A DNA stretch of 64,000 nucleotides from Bradyrhizobium barranii subsp. barranii (GCF_017565645.3 NZ_CP086136.1:6121501-6185500), one strand, 5' to 3'. Shown: positions 10,429 to 19,509, counted from the stretch's first letter. The notes: generated by a model from the sequence alone, not told the origin. Numbers and translations: made by a program.

Positions 10429-11016
10429 TTAGCGTTCGATGGTGCCGGTGCGGCGGATCTTCTTCTGCAGCAGCAGCACGCCGTAGAGCAGCGCTTCCGC
10501 CGTGGGCGGGCAGCCCGGCACGTAGATGTCGATCGGCACGATCCGGTCGCAGCCGCGCACGACCGAGTAGGAATAGTGGTAGTAGCCGCCGCCGTTGGCG
10601 CAGGAGCCCATCGAGATGACGTAGCGCGGCTCGGGCATCTGGTCGTAGACCTTGCGCAGTGCAGGCGCCATCTTGTTGGTCAGCGTGCCGGCGACGATCA
10701 TCACGTCGGACTGGCGCGGCGAGGCACGCGGCGCGAAGCCGAAGCGCTCGACGTCGTAGCGCGGCATCGAGACCTGCATCATCTCGACCGCGCAGCAGGC
10801 GAGACCGAAGGTCATCCACATCAGCGAGCCGGTACGGGCCCAGGTGATGAGGTCGTCGGTCGCGGCCACGAAGAAGCCCTTGTCGGACAGCTCGGAGTTG
10901 ACCTCGAGGAAAAACGGATCGTTGGCGCCAACTGGCCTGCCGGTCGACGGATCAAGGATGCCTTTGGGGGCCGGCGCGACGACCGGACCCGAGGCCGTTG
11001 CAGGGTTCAATCCCAT
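10429..11016 (-). CDS. nuoB: NADH-quinone oxidoreductase subunit B
   Basis: A 195-residue subunit carrying the terminal cluster N2. The ligands are visible: tandem cysteines in [12 protein letters not shown], one in [12 protein letters not shown] and one in [15 protein letters not shown] chose the ATG at 11016 because AAAGGAG lies seven bases upstream; an ATG at 11037 would add seven residues but has no such site. The gene overlaps the end of nuoA by ten bases. Confidence 0.95.
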   Translation of the reverse strand: MGLNPATASGPVVAPAPKGILDPSTGRPVGANDPFFLEVNSELSDKGFFVAATDDLITWARTGSLMWMTFGLACCAVEMMQVSMPRYDVERFGFAPRASPRQSDVMIVAGTLTNKMAPALRKVYDQMPEPRYVISMGSCANGGGYYHYSYSVVRGCDRIVPIDIYVPGCPPTAEALLYGVLLLQKKIRRTGTIER

Positions 11017-11372
11017 TCCAGTGCTCCTTTCTTCCATTCATAGGCGAACCCGACCGTGAGCACGCCGAGGAACACCACCATGGACCAGAAGCCGGTCGCG
11101 CCAAGCTTGCCGAACGCCACCGCCCAGGGAAACAGGAACGCCACCTCGAGGTCGAAGATGATGAAGAGGATGGCGACCAGATAGAAGCGGACGTCGAACT
11201 TCATGCGAGCGTCGTCGAAGGCGTTGAAACCGCACTCATACGCCGACAGCTTTTCCGGGTCCGGCTGCTGGAACGCCACGATGAAGGGCGCGATCAGCAG
11301 CACGAGGCCGATGAGGCCCGCTACCCCTATAAAGACGACGAGTGGAAGATAGTTCTGCAGAATGCCGCTCAT
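11007..11372 (-). CDS. nuoA: NADH-quinone oxidoreductase subunit A
   Basis: A 121-residue membrane subunit with three hydrophobic segments and the family signature [20 protein letters not shown] with its conserved Cys in the quinone-site loop. An AAAAAGGG site lies seven bases before the ATG at 11372. It is the first gene of the nuo operon. The 248 bases upstream (11373-11620) should contain the operon promoter; I see no convincing -35/-10 pair there. Confidence 0.96.
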   Translation of the reverse strand: MSGILQNYLPLVVFIGVAGLIGLVLLIAPFIVAFQQPDPEKLSAYECGFNAFDDARMKFDVRFYLVAILFIIFDLEVAFLFPWAVAFGKLGATGFWSMVVFLGVLTVGFAYEWKKGALEWD

Positions 11373-11620
11373 TGACGAGCCCTTTTTCCCGCAGCCTCGG
11401 GACAGCCACGGATTCGTCCAGTTTGGAATTGTTCTGAGCCTTAGCGCAGTGCACCAATGGGCGCAAGACACGCTCCTTTTAGGCCCTTTGCCGCCCCCAG
11501 AACGATAGAAATCCCGGAATCGCCCCGCGGCTGGTATGGAGCAGATCGCCAATCCCAGCAAGGGCGGCCACAGTTTTGCAGGGCAGCCGTTCGAGGATTG
11601 CGGCACACGGGCTGAGGCAG

Positions 11621-11851
11621 CTATTTGCCGCGTGTCGTCCGCGATAATTGCCCAGTTTTCCGGGTGCGGCAGCGCACCCAGACCCAGGCAATGACCAGCA
11701 CCGGGGCCCCCACCGTCACCCAGGCGACATACTGGCCGACCGTTCCCCAGAGTAGCGCAGCCAGCAGGCCGGTGATGGTCGCAGCCGCGAGCAGGATGGG
11801 TGCAGCAAAGACACGTATCCACAGGCCCGAGCGGTCAGAGGAGCCATGCAT
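11621..11851 (-). CDS. Small membrane protein downstream of PepSY protein
   Basis: A 76-residue protein with two strong hydrophobic segments (about residues 10-30 and 35-57) and a basic C-terminus ([17 protein letters not shown]). Its ATG shares a base with the stop of the PepSY protein (TGATG), which points to coupled translation in the iron-uptake operon. I recognise no family. It may be an accessory of the PepSY membrane protein; this is inferred from position only. Confidence 0.65.
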   Translation of the reverse strand: MHGSSDRSGLWIRVFAAPILLAAATITGLLAALLWGTVGQYVAWVTVGAPVLVIAWVWVRCRTRKTGQLSRTTRGK

Positions 11852-12987
11852 CACGACGGGACCGGGGTTCGTCTGGCGAATGCGTCGGTCCGGGCGGGCG
11901 CGCGCTTGCGCCGCCGTGCCAGCCAGAGATAGAGGCCACTGCCGATCACAACGATCGTGAGAATGTCGAGCACGGCCCAGATCACCTTGAGCGGCAACCC
12001 GCCATAATCGCCGAAATGCAGCGGCTGCGAGATCAGGAGCGCCTGGAGATAGACCGGCAGCGCCCGGCTGTCGGCGACCTCCCCTGTTTCGCCATCGAGC
12101 AGGACCGGCTTGAGGAGCCGCGCCGTCAGCGCCGTGTCGCCGCGCATGAAGGCGGCGAAGTGGTGCGACGACGTGAACGGCGTTCCCGGAAACGCGATGA
12201 AGGCAACCTCCATCCCGGGCGCCGTCTGCCTCGCGCGCGCCACGACGTCGTCGAGCGAAGCCAGATGCGACGGCGGCGGCTTGCCGGCATAGGGCGCGAC
12301 CATGCTGGCGAGTTCCGTGGCCTTCCACTGGTTGAGCATCAGTTCGGCCCAGGTGTTGACGACGCCGGTGAGGCCAACCACCAGCGCCCAGGCCACCGTC
12401 ACGACGCCGATCAGATTGTGCCAGTCGAGCCAGCGCACGCGGCGCGAGGCGTGGCCGCGAATGGTGGCAAAGCGCAGTCGGCGGGTGAACGGCCAGTACA
12501 GTACCACGCCGGAGATGATGGCGATTGCGAACAGCAGGCCCATCCCGCCGAGGAACAGTTTTCCCGGCTGACCGGCAAACATGTCGGTATGCAGCTTGAG
12601 CATGATCAGCATCGGCCCGATGCCGACCGGTCCGAGCAGCTTGGTCGACACCGCATCGAACGCGCGCACGGTCGTGTTGTCAGGCAGCCCGTCGACGGCG
12701 CTGTTGGTGAACGCGGTCACGATCCCGGGCTCGTCCTTGTCCCAGGCGATATATTGCAGCACCCGGCCGGGATCGGCGGCGAGCGCGGCGTCGGCGACGG
12801 CTTGCGTCGTCGCACGCGCCGCGCCCGCATGAGCTTCGGGCTGGGGGGCATAGCCCAGGAGCTCATCGATCTCGTGATGGAAGATCAGCGGCAGGCCGGT
12901 CAGGCAGAGCAGCAGCAGGAAGACGGTCGAGATCAGGCTGGTCCAGGTGTGGACCACGGACCAGAGCCTGACCGTGCGCGCCTTCAC
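11851..12987 (-). CDS. PepSY-associated membrane protein (ferrisiderophore-reductase type)
   Basis: A 378-residue protein starting with GTG; a GGGGAGGG stretch lies just upstream. Four membrane segments are seen: near residues 10-35 (VVHTWTSLISTVFLLLLCLT), 150-170, 200-220 and 340-360. The pattern HTW, HHEIDELL and WLDWHNLIGV matches the PepSY-associated TM family, whose members are often encoded next to siderophore receptors and are thought to reduce ferric siderophores at the inner membrane. It starts 22 bases after the TonB receptor stop, supporting that role. Confidence 0.85.
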   Translation of the reverse strand: MKARTVRLWSVVHTWTSLISTVFLLLLCLTGLPLIFHHEIDELLGYAPQPEAHAGAARATTQAVADAALAADPGRVLQYIAWDKDEPGIVTAFTNSAVDGLPDNTTVRAFDAVSTKLLGPVGIGPMLIMLKLHTDMFAGQPGKLFLGGMGLLFAIAIISGVVLYWPFTRRLRFATIRGHASRRVRWLDWHNLIGVVTVAWALVVGLTGVVNTWAELMLNQWKATELASMVAPYAGKPPPSHLASLDDVVARARQTAPGMEVAFIAFPGTPFTSSHHFAAFMRGDTALTARLLKPVLLDGETGEVADSRALPVYLQALLISQPLHFGDYGGLPLKVIWAVLDILTIVVIGSGLYLWLARRRKRAPARTDAFARRTPVPS

Positions 12988-13009
12988 GAGGCCCTCCCCT
13001 CGCCGGTGC

Positions 13010-15262
13010 CTACCACTTGTAGGAGACGCTGGCGGTGACGCGCCGGCGGTCGCCGTAGAAGCATGACGAGGCCGCCGCGCAGCTTGCGACATAGATCTTG
13101 TCGGTCAGGTTGATCACGTTGATTGCCGTGCGCCAGTTCTGCCACTCGTAGTGGACCGCGAGGTCGCCGAGCACGACCGCGGGAACCTCGAGGGTGTTGG
13201 CGGCGTCCGCCCAGGAGGCGCCGACATAGCGCACGCCGCCGCCGAAGCCGAATCCCGCAAGCGGTCCGTCCTTGAATGTGTAGTCGGCCCAGCCCGAGAC
13301 CAGGAGCTCAGGCGTGTTGGTCGGCGTCTTGCCGACCAGCGCCGGGTTCAGGTCCCTGCTGGTGAAGAGATGATAGGCCGTGAAGGCGCCGATGAACTTT
13401 AACTCCTTCGTCGCATTTGCGACCGCTTCGAGCTCGATGCCGCGCGAGGTCACCTCGCCGGTTTGGTTCTGCAGCGTGGTGATGATCGGATCGGTAGTGG
13501 GTACATTCTGGCGCTTCAGGTTGAACACCGAGGCAGTGAAGTAGCCATCAAATCCCTTGGGGGCGACCTTGACGCCGATTTCGGCCTGCTGGCCGGTCTC
13601 CGGCTGGAACAGCTGATTTTGCGCGTTGAGCCCGATAATCGGGTTGAAACTCGTCGCGTAGGAGATGTAGGGCGCGATGCCGTTGTCGAAATTGTAGATC
13701 AAGCCTGCGCGACCGCTGAACTGGCTGTCATTGTTGCTGGCGAGCGTCGCCCCAGTGTCACGGGCGGCCTGCGTCGTCTCGACCCAGTCGTTGCGGCCGC
13801 TCAGCACCAGCGTGAAGTTACCGAGCTTCATCTGGTCCTGGAGGTAGGTGCCGGCCTGCTTCTGCGTGATCAGGAAGTTACGGAACGGCGGGCCTGTGAG
13901 CGGGATGTTAATGCCGTAGACCGGATTGAGCACATTGATCGGAGGAACGGTGCCGAAGTTGAAGGCCTGATAGTCGTCGATCTGATAGCCCTTCAGATCG
14001 ACACCGAACAGCATCGTGTGCCGGACAGGTCCGGTGTTGAAGCGATATTCCAGCTGGTTGTCGAGATCGGCCTGGTTGGCGGTATCCTTCGCATACCAAT
14101 TGTAGCGACCGAGAGAGGCCGCATTGATATTGTCCCAGCCGTTGCCGATGTAACCGCGATAGGTCAGGTCGATATGCGCAAATCGCGCATTCTGCCGGAA
14201 CGTTAGATCGTCGGTGACATTGCGCTCGAACTGATAGCCGAGCATCTCCTGCTCGCGCGTGAACTTGTCGACGCTGGGATCGCCGGCGAAGAAGCTGGTC
14301 GGGATCTTGCCGAACGGCGCGTTGGTCACCGTGCCCTGGTAAGGCAGGAAGTTGATGCCGCGGGTGTCGGTCTTCGATGCCGACGCCAGAACCGTGAAAG
14401 TCGTATCGGCATCCGGCTTCCAGGTGAAGGACGGCGCAATGAAGTAGTTGTTGTCCGGCGTGAAGTTGACCTGCGTGTCGCCGTTCCTGATCTCGCCGAC
14501 GACGCGGTAGAACAGCTTGCCGTCCTGGGGCTGCGTTGCAACGGGCCCGCCGACATCGAAGCCGACATAGGCGTTGCCGAAATTGTTGACGCCGGTCTCG
14601 ATGTAGCGGATCGGCTCGGTCGGCGGCATCTTGCTGATGACGTTGACGATGCCGCTCGGGCTCGATCCACCATAGAGCACCGCCGACGGGCCGCGTAACA
14701 CCTCGACTCGCTCCATATTGGACGGCGGAAGCCGCCAGCTCGCATAGGCCGTGTAGAACAGCTGCGTGCCGTCGAGAAACAGTCCGATGTCGTCGGACTT
14801 GAAGCCGCGGATCAGCCACCAATCGTTGCGCGTGTCCGCACCGAAGGTGCCAGCCCGCACGCCGGCGGTGTAGCGCAGAACCTCGTCGAGCTTGGTCGCC
14901 TTCTGGTCGCGGATCTGATCCGCGCCGATCACCGACACCGATTGCGGCGTCTCCATGATCGGCGTGTTGGTCTTAGTGCCCGACGAGCTGCGGTTGGCGA
15001 CGTAGCCGTTCACCGGACCGCGCGGCGTCTCGACGAAGCCGACATTGCGCTGCTGAAGCGGTCTGCGGCTGGCGGCGGTCTCTACCGACGGCCGCGCCAC
15101 GCGGCGGGCGGCCGCAGCAGGTGCGCGGCGTCGTGCTTCCGGCGCGTTGACGGTGACCGACGGCAGGTTTTGCGCACCGCCTTGCGCCGAGGACTGCGCA
15201 AGCGATGCCTGCGGTACCACTGCGAAAGCAGACGCGGTCGCCAAGACGACCGACCGCAGCAT
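13010..15262 (-). CDS. TonB-dependent siderophore receptor
   Basis: An outer-membrane receptor of about 750 residues. A signal peptide (MLRSVVLATASAFAVV, then an Ala-rich end) is followed by a plug domain with TNTPIMETPQSVSVIGADQI and the plug signature VEVLRGPSAVLYGGSSPSG. The 22-strand barrel ends in the expected aromatic residue (VTASVSYKW). It imports a ferric siderophore, probably hydroxamate type by similarity to FhuE/FpvA-like plugs. The start is uncertain: a TTG at 15289 would add nine residues, and neither start has a clear ribosome site. It is the first gene of a three-gene iron operon. Confidence 0.93.
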   Translation of the reverse strand: MLRSVVLATASAFAVVPQASLAQSSAQGGAQNLPSVTVNAPEARRRAPAAAARRVARPSVETAASRRPLQQRNVGFVETPRGPVNGYVANRSSSGTKTNTPIMETPQSVSVIGADQIRDQKATKLDEVLRYTAGVRAGTFGADTRNDWWLIRGFKSDDIGLFLDGTQLFYTAYASWRLPPSNMERVEVLRGPSAVLYGGSSPSGIVNVISKMPPTEPIRYIETGVNNFGNAYVGFDVGGPVATQPQDGKLFYRVVGEIRNGDTQVNFTPDNNYFIAPSFTWKPDADTTFTVLASASKTDTRGINFLPYQGTVTNAPFGKIPTSFFAGDPSVDKFTREQEMLGYQFERNVTDDLTFRQNARFAHIDLTYRGYIGNGWDNINAASLGRYNWYAKDTANQADLDNQLEYRFNTGPVRHTMLFGVDLKGYQIDDYQAFNFGTVPPINVLNPVYGINIPLTGPPFRNFLITQKQAGTYLQDQMKLGNFTLVLSGRNDWVETTQAARDTGATLASNNDSQFSGRAGLIYNFDNGIAPYISYATSFNPIIGLNAQNQLFQPETGQQAEIGVKVAPKGFDGYFTASVFNLKRQNVPTTDPIITTLQNQTGEVTSRGIELEAVANATKELKFIGAFTAYHLFTSRDLNPALVGKTPTNTPELLVSGWADYTFKDGPLAGFGFGGGVRYVGASWADAANTLEVPAVVLGDLAVHYEWQNWRTAINVINLTDKIYVASCAAASSCFYGDRRRVTASVSYKW

Positions 15263-15386
15263 ACGAAGACTGTTCAACGCGCACCCCAAAATGTCTGTTT
15301 GCTTGCGTCATGCCGTCGTTCCCCCAACGGCAGGCGCTTGCAGTGACGCTTAGGTGAGCGCGCGCGAATTCCCTAATTGAAAACCT

Positions 15387-15403
15387 CTTAGAAGGGTTCT
15401 TAG
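15387..15403 (-). promoter_or_regulatory. ICE-like box (possible Irr-binding site)
   Basis: The 17 bases read CTTAGAAGGGTTCTTAG. The published iron control element of Bradyrhizobium Irr targets is TTTAGAA-N3-TTCTAAA; this matches 6 of 7 and 5 of 7 positions with the same 3-base spacer. It lies about 125 bases before the TonB receptor start. Irr control of the operon is inferred; the site faces the MarR gene end on the other side, which makes the receptor the only likely target. Confidence 0.55.
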
Positions 15404-15437
15404 AAATGATCCAACATTCCCGGAGATTTCCGAGAGA

Positions 15438-15953
15438 TCAGCGTGAAACTTTCTCGGCTTCGAGCATCTTCTCGGCTGTCGCCGTGAGACGGTCGATCTG
15501 CGCCAGCAGCGTCTCGAACTCGTCCTTGCTCAACTGTTCGAGCAATTGCCGATTGCGCTCCTGCGCGCCTTCGACGATCGCATCGTGCGCGGCGAGCCCT
15601 GCCGCGGTCAGCGCGACCAGCACCTCGCGGCTGTCCTTCGGGTTCGCCGACTTCGCGATCAGCTTGCGCGAGACGAGCTCCGCGAGCGCGCGGCTGATCT
15701 GGCCCTTGTCCTGGCCGACGGCTTCGGCGAGCCGCGCCACGCTCATCGGCGGACGGCGACCGAGCGAGGCGACGAGACCGAACTCGACCGAGGACAATCC
15801 GGCGAGGCGCTTGTAGCGCAGGATGGCACCGCGCTTGAGCAAATTGGCGAGCACCATCAGCCGTGACGACAGCATCACGGTGATCGGCGCCGGCGAGTGG
15901 TTTTCGTCCGCATCGGGCGACGCGTGCCCGTCCCTGCTCGATGTCTGGCTCAT
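15438..15953 (-). CDS. MarR-family transcriptional regulator
   Basis: A 171-residue winged-helix regulator. The DNA-binding region spans about residues 60-115, with SSVEFGLVASLGRRPPMSVA, the recognition segment GQDKGQISRALAELVSRKLI and the wing NPKDSREVLVALT. I chose the ATG at 15953 because GAGG lies six bases upstream; longer starts lack a site. It is divergent from a Rieske oxygenase gene, with a palindrome between them, so it probably represses that gene and responds to an aromatic ligand. Both are inference. Confidence 0.88.
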   Translation of the reverse strand: MSQTSSRDGHASPDADENHSPAPITVMLSSRLMVLANLLKRGAILRYKRLAGLSSVEFGLVASLGRRPPMSVARLAEAVGQDKGQISRALAELVSRKLIAKSANPKDSREVLVALTAAGLAAHDAIVEGAQERNRQLLEQLSKDEFETLLAQIDRLTATAEKMLEAEKVSR

Positions 15954-16050
15954 GATCCACCTCTGCCAAGAAAGCCGGGGCGTGCCAAGCGCTGGTAGCG
16001 CAACCTCCCCAACCTGATTCCAAATGCGATTAAGAGGCATTCTGGAATAT

Positions 16051-16067
16051 CGTTGACATTGTCATCG
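16051..16067. promoter_or_regulatory. Palindrome in MarR/Rieske intergenic region (candidate operator)
   Basis: The 17 bases CGTTGACATTGTCATCG are an inverted repeat with arms TGACA and TGTCA around one base, flanked by CG on each side. The site lies 98 bases from the MarR start and 70 from the leader ORF before the Rieske gene. It contains a perfect TTGACA, so a bound repressor could cover a -35 element. MarR proteins commonly bind such short palindromes; the match is inferred. Confidence 0.45.
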
Positions 16068-16136
16068 AATTATTTTTCACTGGGTCACCGCATCAAAACG
16101 ACCCGGCCACCCAAGGCCAGCGGCGGGAGGAACAGC

Positions 16137-16184
16137 ATGACGATGCCCAGCGGGATCGCGATCTCGGCACCGGCTATGCGATGA
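16137..16184 (+). CDS. 15-codon leader ORF coupled to the Rieske oxygenase
   Basis: The peptide reads MTMPSGIAISAPAMR. A strong ribosome site (GGGAGG) lies six bases before its ATG, and its stop overlaps the oxygenase ATG as ATGA. The oxygenase start itself has no ribosome site of its own, so ribosomes probably reach it by finishing this leader. It is not in the oxygenase frame. A sequencing frameshift that split the true N-terminus is the main alternative. Confidence 0.45.
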   Translation: MTMPSGIAISAPAMR

Positions 16185-17326
16185 AGCCGGCGCATACGCG
16201 CATCGAGCTCACCTCAGTCGTGCGCGGCACACCGATGGGAGAATTGCTGCGCCGCTACTGGCATCCGGTCGGGCTCGTCAGCGACGCCACCGACACGCCG
16301 AAAAAGGTCCGCGCGCTCGGCGAGGATCTGGTGCTGTTCCGCGACAAGCACGGCCGCGCCGGCCTGTTGCACGCGCGCTGCTGCCATCGCGGCACCACGC
16401 TCTACTATGGCAAGGTCGAAGAGGACGGCATCCGCTGCTGCTATCACGGCTGGAAGTTCGACACCGAAGGCCATTGCCTCGAACAGCCCTGCGAGCCCGA
16501 CGGCGGCCAGTTCAAGGACAAGGTGCGCCAGCCCTGGTACCCGGTCGAGGAGCGCTATGGGCTGATCTTCGCCTATATGGGCCCGGCCGAGAAACGCCCG
16601 GTGTTGCCGGCTTACGAATGCCTGGAAAACATGGACGAAGGCGAGTTCGTCGAGGCCGACGATTCCTCGATCGGCGGCGGCGGCCCCGCGATCATCCCCT
16701 GCAACTGGCTGCAGCATTTCGAGAACGTGGTCGATCCTTATCACGTGCCGGTGCTGCACGGCTCGTTCTCGGGGCCGCAATTCACCAACATGATGGCCTC
16801 GATGCCGGAGGTGAAGTTCGACAAGACGCCGCGCGGCATCGCCGTGCGCTCGATCCGCAAGCAGGACGACGGCAAGGTGTTTTACCGCGTCACCGAAGCC
16901 GCCCTCCCCACCTTGCGCGTCGTTCCCAATCCGCGCGTGGCGCAATTCGCCCGCGTCGAGTCGATCGGCTGGACGTTGCCGATCGACGACACCTCGTTCC
17001 GCATCTACGTCGCCGGCCGCGTCAAGGCTTCCGGCGACATCGGCCGGATGCGCTCGAAGTTCAACGGAAAATTCTGGTGGGACATGACCGAGCAAGAGCA
17101 CCAGCAATTCCCAGGCGATTACGAGGCCCAGGTCGGCCAAGGCCCCGTGACCGTTCACTCCGAGGAGCATTTCGGCCAGAGCGACCGCGGCATCCTGATG
17201 ATCCGGCGCATGCTGAGCGAGCAACTGGAGGCGATGGAGGCAGACCGCGATCCGATCGGCGTGTCGTTCGACGCAAGTGCTGCGCCGGTCGAATTCGAAG
17301 CGGGGAATTACATCCGCGAAGGCTGA
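16181..17326 (+). CDS. Rieske [2Fe-2S] aromatic-ring oxygenase, alpha subunit type
   Basis: A 381-residue oxygenase. The Rieske domain near residues 25-120 has ligands in CCHRGTTLYYG and CCYHGWKFD. The mononuclear iron site appears near residue 185 as NVVDPYHVPVLHG. This is the pattern of phthalate/vanillate-type one-component terminal oxygenases that hydroxylate or O-demethylate aromatic substrates. No reductase or ferredoxin gene is adjacent, so the electron donor must be encoded elsewhere. It is followed by an MFS transporter and divergent from a MarR regulator, which suggests an aromatic uptake and catabolism unit. The substrate is unknown. Confidence 0.9.
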   Translation: MKPAHTRIELTSVVRGTPMGELLRRYWHPVGLVSDATDTPKKVRALGEDLVLFRDKHGRAGLLHARCCHRGTTLYYGKVEEDGIRCCYHGWKFDTEGHCLEQPCEPDGGQFKDKVRQPWYPVEERYGLIFAYMGPAEKRPVLPAYECLENMDEGEFVEADDSSIGGGGPAIIPCNWLQHFENVVDPYHVPVLHGSFSGPQFTNMMASMPEVKFDKTPRGIAVRSIRKQDDGKVFYRVTEAALPTLRVVPNPRVAQFARVESIGWTLPIDDTSFRIYVAGRVKASGDIGRMRSKFNGKFWWDMTEQEHQQFPGDYEAQVGQGPVTVHSEEHFGQSDRGILMIRRMLSEQLEAMEADRDPIGVSFDASAAPVEFEAGNYIREG

Positions 17327-17338
17327 GTTTTTGTTTGG

Positions 17339-17386
17339 CGCGTTTTCTTCACGCGAACCGGTATCCACTTCGCTCGAAAACGCTCT
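17339..17386. repeat. 48-base intergenic repeat, copy 1
   Basis: This stretch differs by one base from 37022-37069. It begins CGCGTTTTCTTCACGCGAAC and ends in TCGCTCGAAAACGCTCT; the ends GAGCGTTTTCGAGCGA and CGCGTTTTC show that it can partly fold. Near-identical copies in two unrelated gaps mark it as a dispersed element of the kind common in Bradyrhizobium. It lies between the Rieske and MFS genes. Confidence 0.85.
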
Positions 17387-17446
17387 CGACCAGCCTCACG
17401 AAGGGCTGGACCGGCAACGATAACAAAGACAAATTGGGGGGATGCG

Positions 17447-18742
17447 ATGGTCGATGTGACGTCACAGATGTCGGTGCAGACGACTGCGGCGGCAAAGCCC
17501 CCGGCGCGGCGCTATTACGTGCTGGGCCTGCTCACCATCATCTATGCGCTGAACTTCCTCGACCGCACGATCTTCAACGTCCTGATCGAGCCGATCAAGA
17601 AGGAGTTTCAGCTCAGCGACACCATGATGGGCCTGCTCGCGGGCTTCGGCTTCGCACTGTTCTATTCCCTGCTCGGCATCCCCATCGCGCGCGTCGCCGA
17701 CCGGCTCAACCGACGCAACATCGTCGCGGTGGCCCTTGCGTTCTGGAGTGCGATGACGGCGCTGTGCGGGGCGGCCTCGAGCGTGACCTCGCTGGCGCTG
17801 GCGCGCATCGGCGTCGGCATCGGCGAATCCGCGGGCTCGCCCGCCTCGCAATCGATCGTCGCCGATCTCTTCACCAAGAACGAGCGGCCGCGCGCGCTCG
17901 GCATCTACGCCATCGGCACCTATCTCGGCGTCTTCCTCGGCTACTTCATCGGCGGCTACGTCAATCAGCACTTTGGCTGGCGGATGGCGTTCTATGTCGC
18001 CGGCCTGCCCGGCATCCTGCTCGCATTGATTCTGTGGCTGACGATCTCCGAGCCGAAGCGCGGCGCGATGCAGGAGAGTTTCGTGCCGGAGCCGCTCGGG
18101 CCGACACTGCGCTTCCTGGCCTCGCAGCAAAGCTTCATCATCGTGCTGATCGGCTTCTGCCTCACCACTTACACGAACTACGCAACGGCGGCCTGGATCC
18201 CGCCGTTCCTGGCCCGCGTGCACCATCTGTCGAGCGCCGAGATCGGCACCTATGCCGGCACCTTCAAGGGGCTCGCCGGCATGGCCGGCACCCTGCTCGG
18301 CGGCTTCGTGGTGGCGCAAATCAGCCGCCGCGACGACCGCTGGAAACTGTGGGCGCCGGCGATCACCTCAGGGCTGGCCGGCCCGGTGTTCGCGCTGTGC
18401 ATGCTGACGCAGGATTTCGCGATGATGGTCGCGATGCTGGCGCTGACCTCGTTCCTGGTCGGCTTCCATCTCGGACCGATCTTCGCGATCGCACAGACGG
18501 TGGCCAAGCCGGGCATGCGGGCGCTCGCCTCCGCCCTGATCGCGCTCACCGCCACCTGCTTCGGCCTGGGCGTCGGCCCGCTTGCCGTCGGCATGGTCAA
18601 CGACGCCCTCAAGGGCACTTACGGCGCGGACGCCGTGCGCTATTCCCTGCTCTCGGCGGCGGTCACGACCACACTGGGCGCCCTGCTGTTCGTCTGGGCG
18701 GCCCGCACGATCCGGGGCGATATCGGCCGGGCGGCGGCCTGA
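17447..18742 (+). CDS. MFS transporter (spinster-like)
   Basis: A 431-residue permease with about 12 membrane segments. The first segment holds the D in LNFLDRTIFNVLIEPIKKEF, and the MFS loop motif appears as GIPIARVADRLNRRNIVAV near residue 80. A purine-rich GGGGGG site precedes the ATG. This branch of the superfamily is often found with aromatic catabolism genes. The placement 120 bases after the Rieske oxygenase suggests it imports or exports that enzyme's substrate or product; the direction is unknown. Confidence 0.88.
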   Translation: MVDVTSQMSVQTTAAAKPPARRYYVLGLLTIIYALNFLDRTIFNVLIEPIKKEFQLSDTMMGLLAGFGFALFYSLLGIPIARVADRLNRRNIVAVALAFWSAMTALCGAASSVTSLALARIGVGIGESAGSPASQSIVADLFTKNERPRALGIYAIGTYLGVFLGYFIGGYVNQHFGWRMAFYVAGLPGILLALILWLTISEPKRGAMQESFVPEPLGPTLRFLASQQSFIIVLIGFCLTTYTNYATAAWIPPFLARVHHLSSAEIGTYAGTFKGLAGMAGTLLGGFVVAQISRRDDRWKLWAPAITSGLAGPVFALCMLTQDFAMMVAMLALTSFLVGFHLGPIFAIAQTVAKPGMRALASALIALTATCFGLGVGPLAVGMVNDALKGTYGADAVRYSLLSAAVTTTLGALLFVWAARTIRGDIGRAAA

Positions 18743-18884
18743 GACCTGTTCCGGCCGCCAGCCCGGCGAAACCAAGCGGGCGCATTAATGAAACCATTTT
18801 GCGGAACCCGCGAAACCATCCGGAAACAGATGGTCCTTAAGACATGAGCCCATAGACGGCGGCTAAGCCCGTCGGGAGGCTCAT

Positions 18885-19088
18885 ATGAACCACTCTATTC
18901 ACTCGGCTGATCGTGGCACCCACCTGAAGATCGTGGTGGTGGCGCTGGTTGCCGGTATTCTGGTCGCCGGCTTCGGCATCGCAGCCCGCACCAACGTCGA
19001 TTACAGCCAGACCGCCCAATCGGCTCACGTGATCAAGGCCGGCAAGCCGGTGGCCGTGACCAGCGCAGGCACGTCGGAGATTCGCTGA
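18885..19088 (+). CDS. Small single-pass membrane protein, unknown function
   Basis: A 67-residue protein: a short polar N-terminus, one membrane segment (about residues 14-34) and a polar tail likely outside the membrane. GGGAGG lies six bases before the ATG. It has its own terminator just downstream (19112-19135), so it is probably monocistronic. I recognise no domain. Confidence 0.75.
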   Translation: MNHSIHSADRGTHLKIVVVALVAGILVAGFGIAARTNVDYSQTAQSAHVIKAGKPVAVTSAGTSEIR

Positions 19089-19111
19089 CACGCCCTGTTT
19101 CGGGCTGACAG

Positions 19112-19135
19112 AGGCCGCCGCCTGGCGGCCTTTTT
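19112..19135 (+). terminator. Rho-independent terminator
   Basis: An eight-base stem (AGGCCGCC / GGCGGCCT) with a four-base loop is followed by TTTTCG. It ends the transcript of the 67-residue membrane protein 23 bases after its stop. Confidence 0.85.
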
Positions 19136-19247
19136 CGTTTTCCAGAGCAATGCTTAGCCGATGCGTCCTGACAAAGCGCAACGTCCTTGACTTCACCAAG
19201 CCCCGCCTTTAAGTCCCCCCTCGTTCCGCGCGCTTTCAGCGAACCAC

Positions 19248-19324
<77 letters not shown>

Positions 19325-19509
19325 TTTTGGCAATCCCTTCATAGTCTTAGCCCGAACTTCCCGATGCCTTTCGCGGCATTGCCGGCGTCTGCCGGGAACT
19401 CGTGGCATAGTCAGCCCGCGGCCGAATCGTCTACGCCTTCCAGAACTTGGAGGGATCCCCACGCTTGACCGGCTTTTCCGGGGCTTCCCTGTCATTGAGG
19501 AGGCCAGAC

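Noticed and set aside
19447..19509. Longer HU start 21 codons upstream
   Set aside because: No ribosome site there, while GAGGAGG directly precedes the ATG at 19510 and that start fits the HU family.
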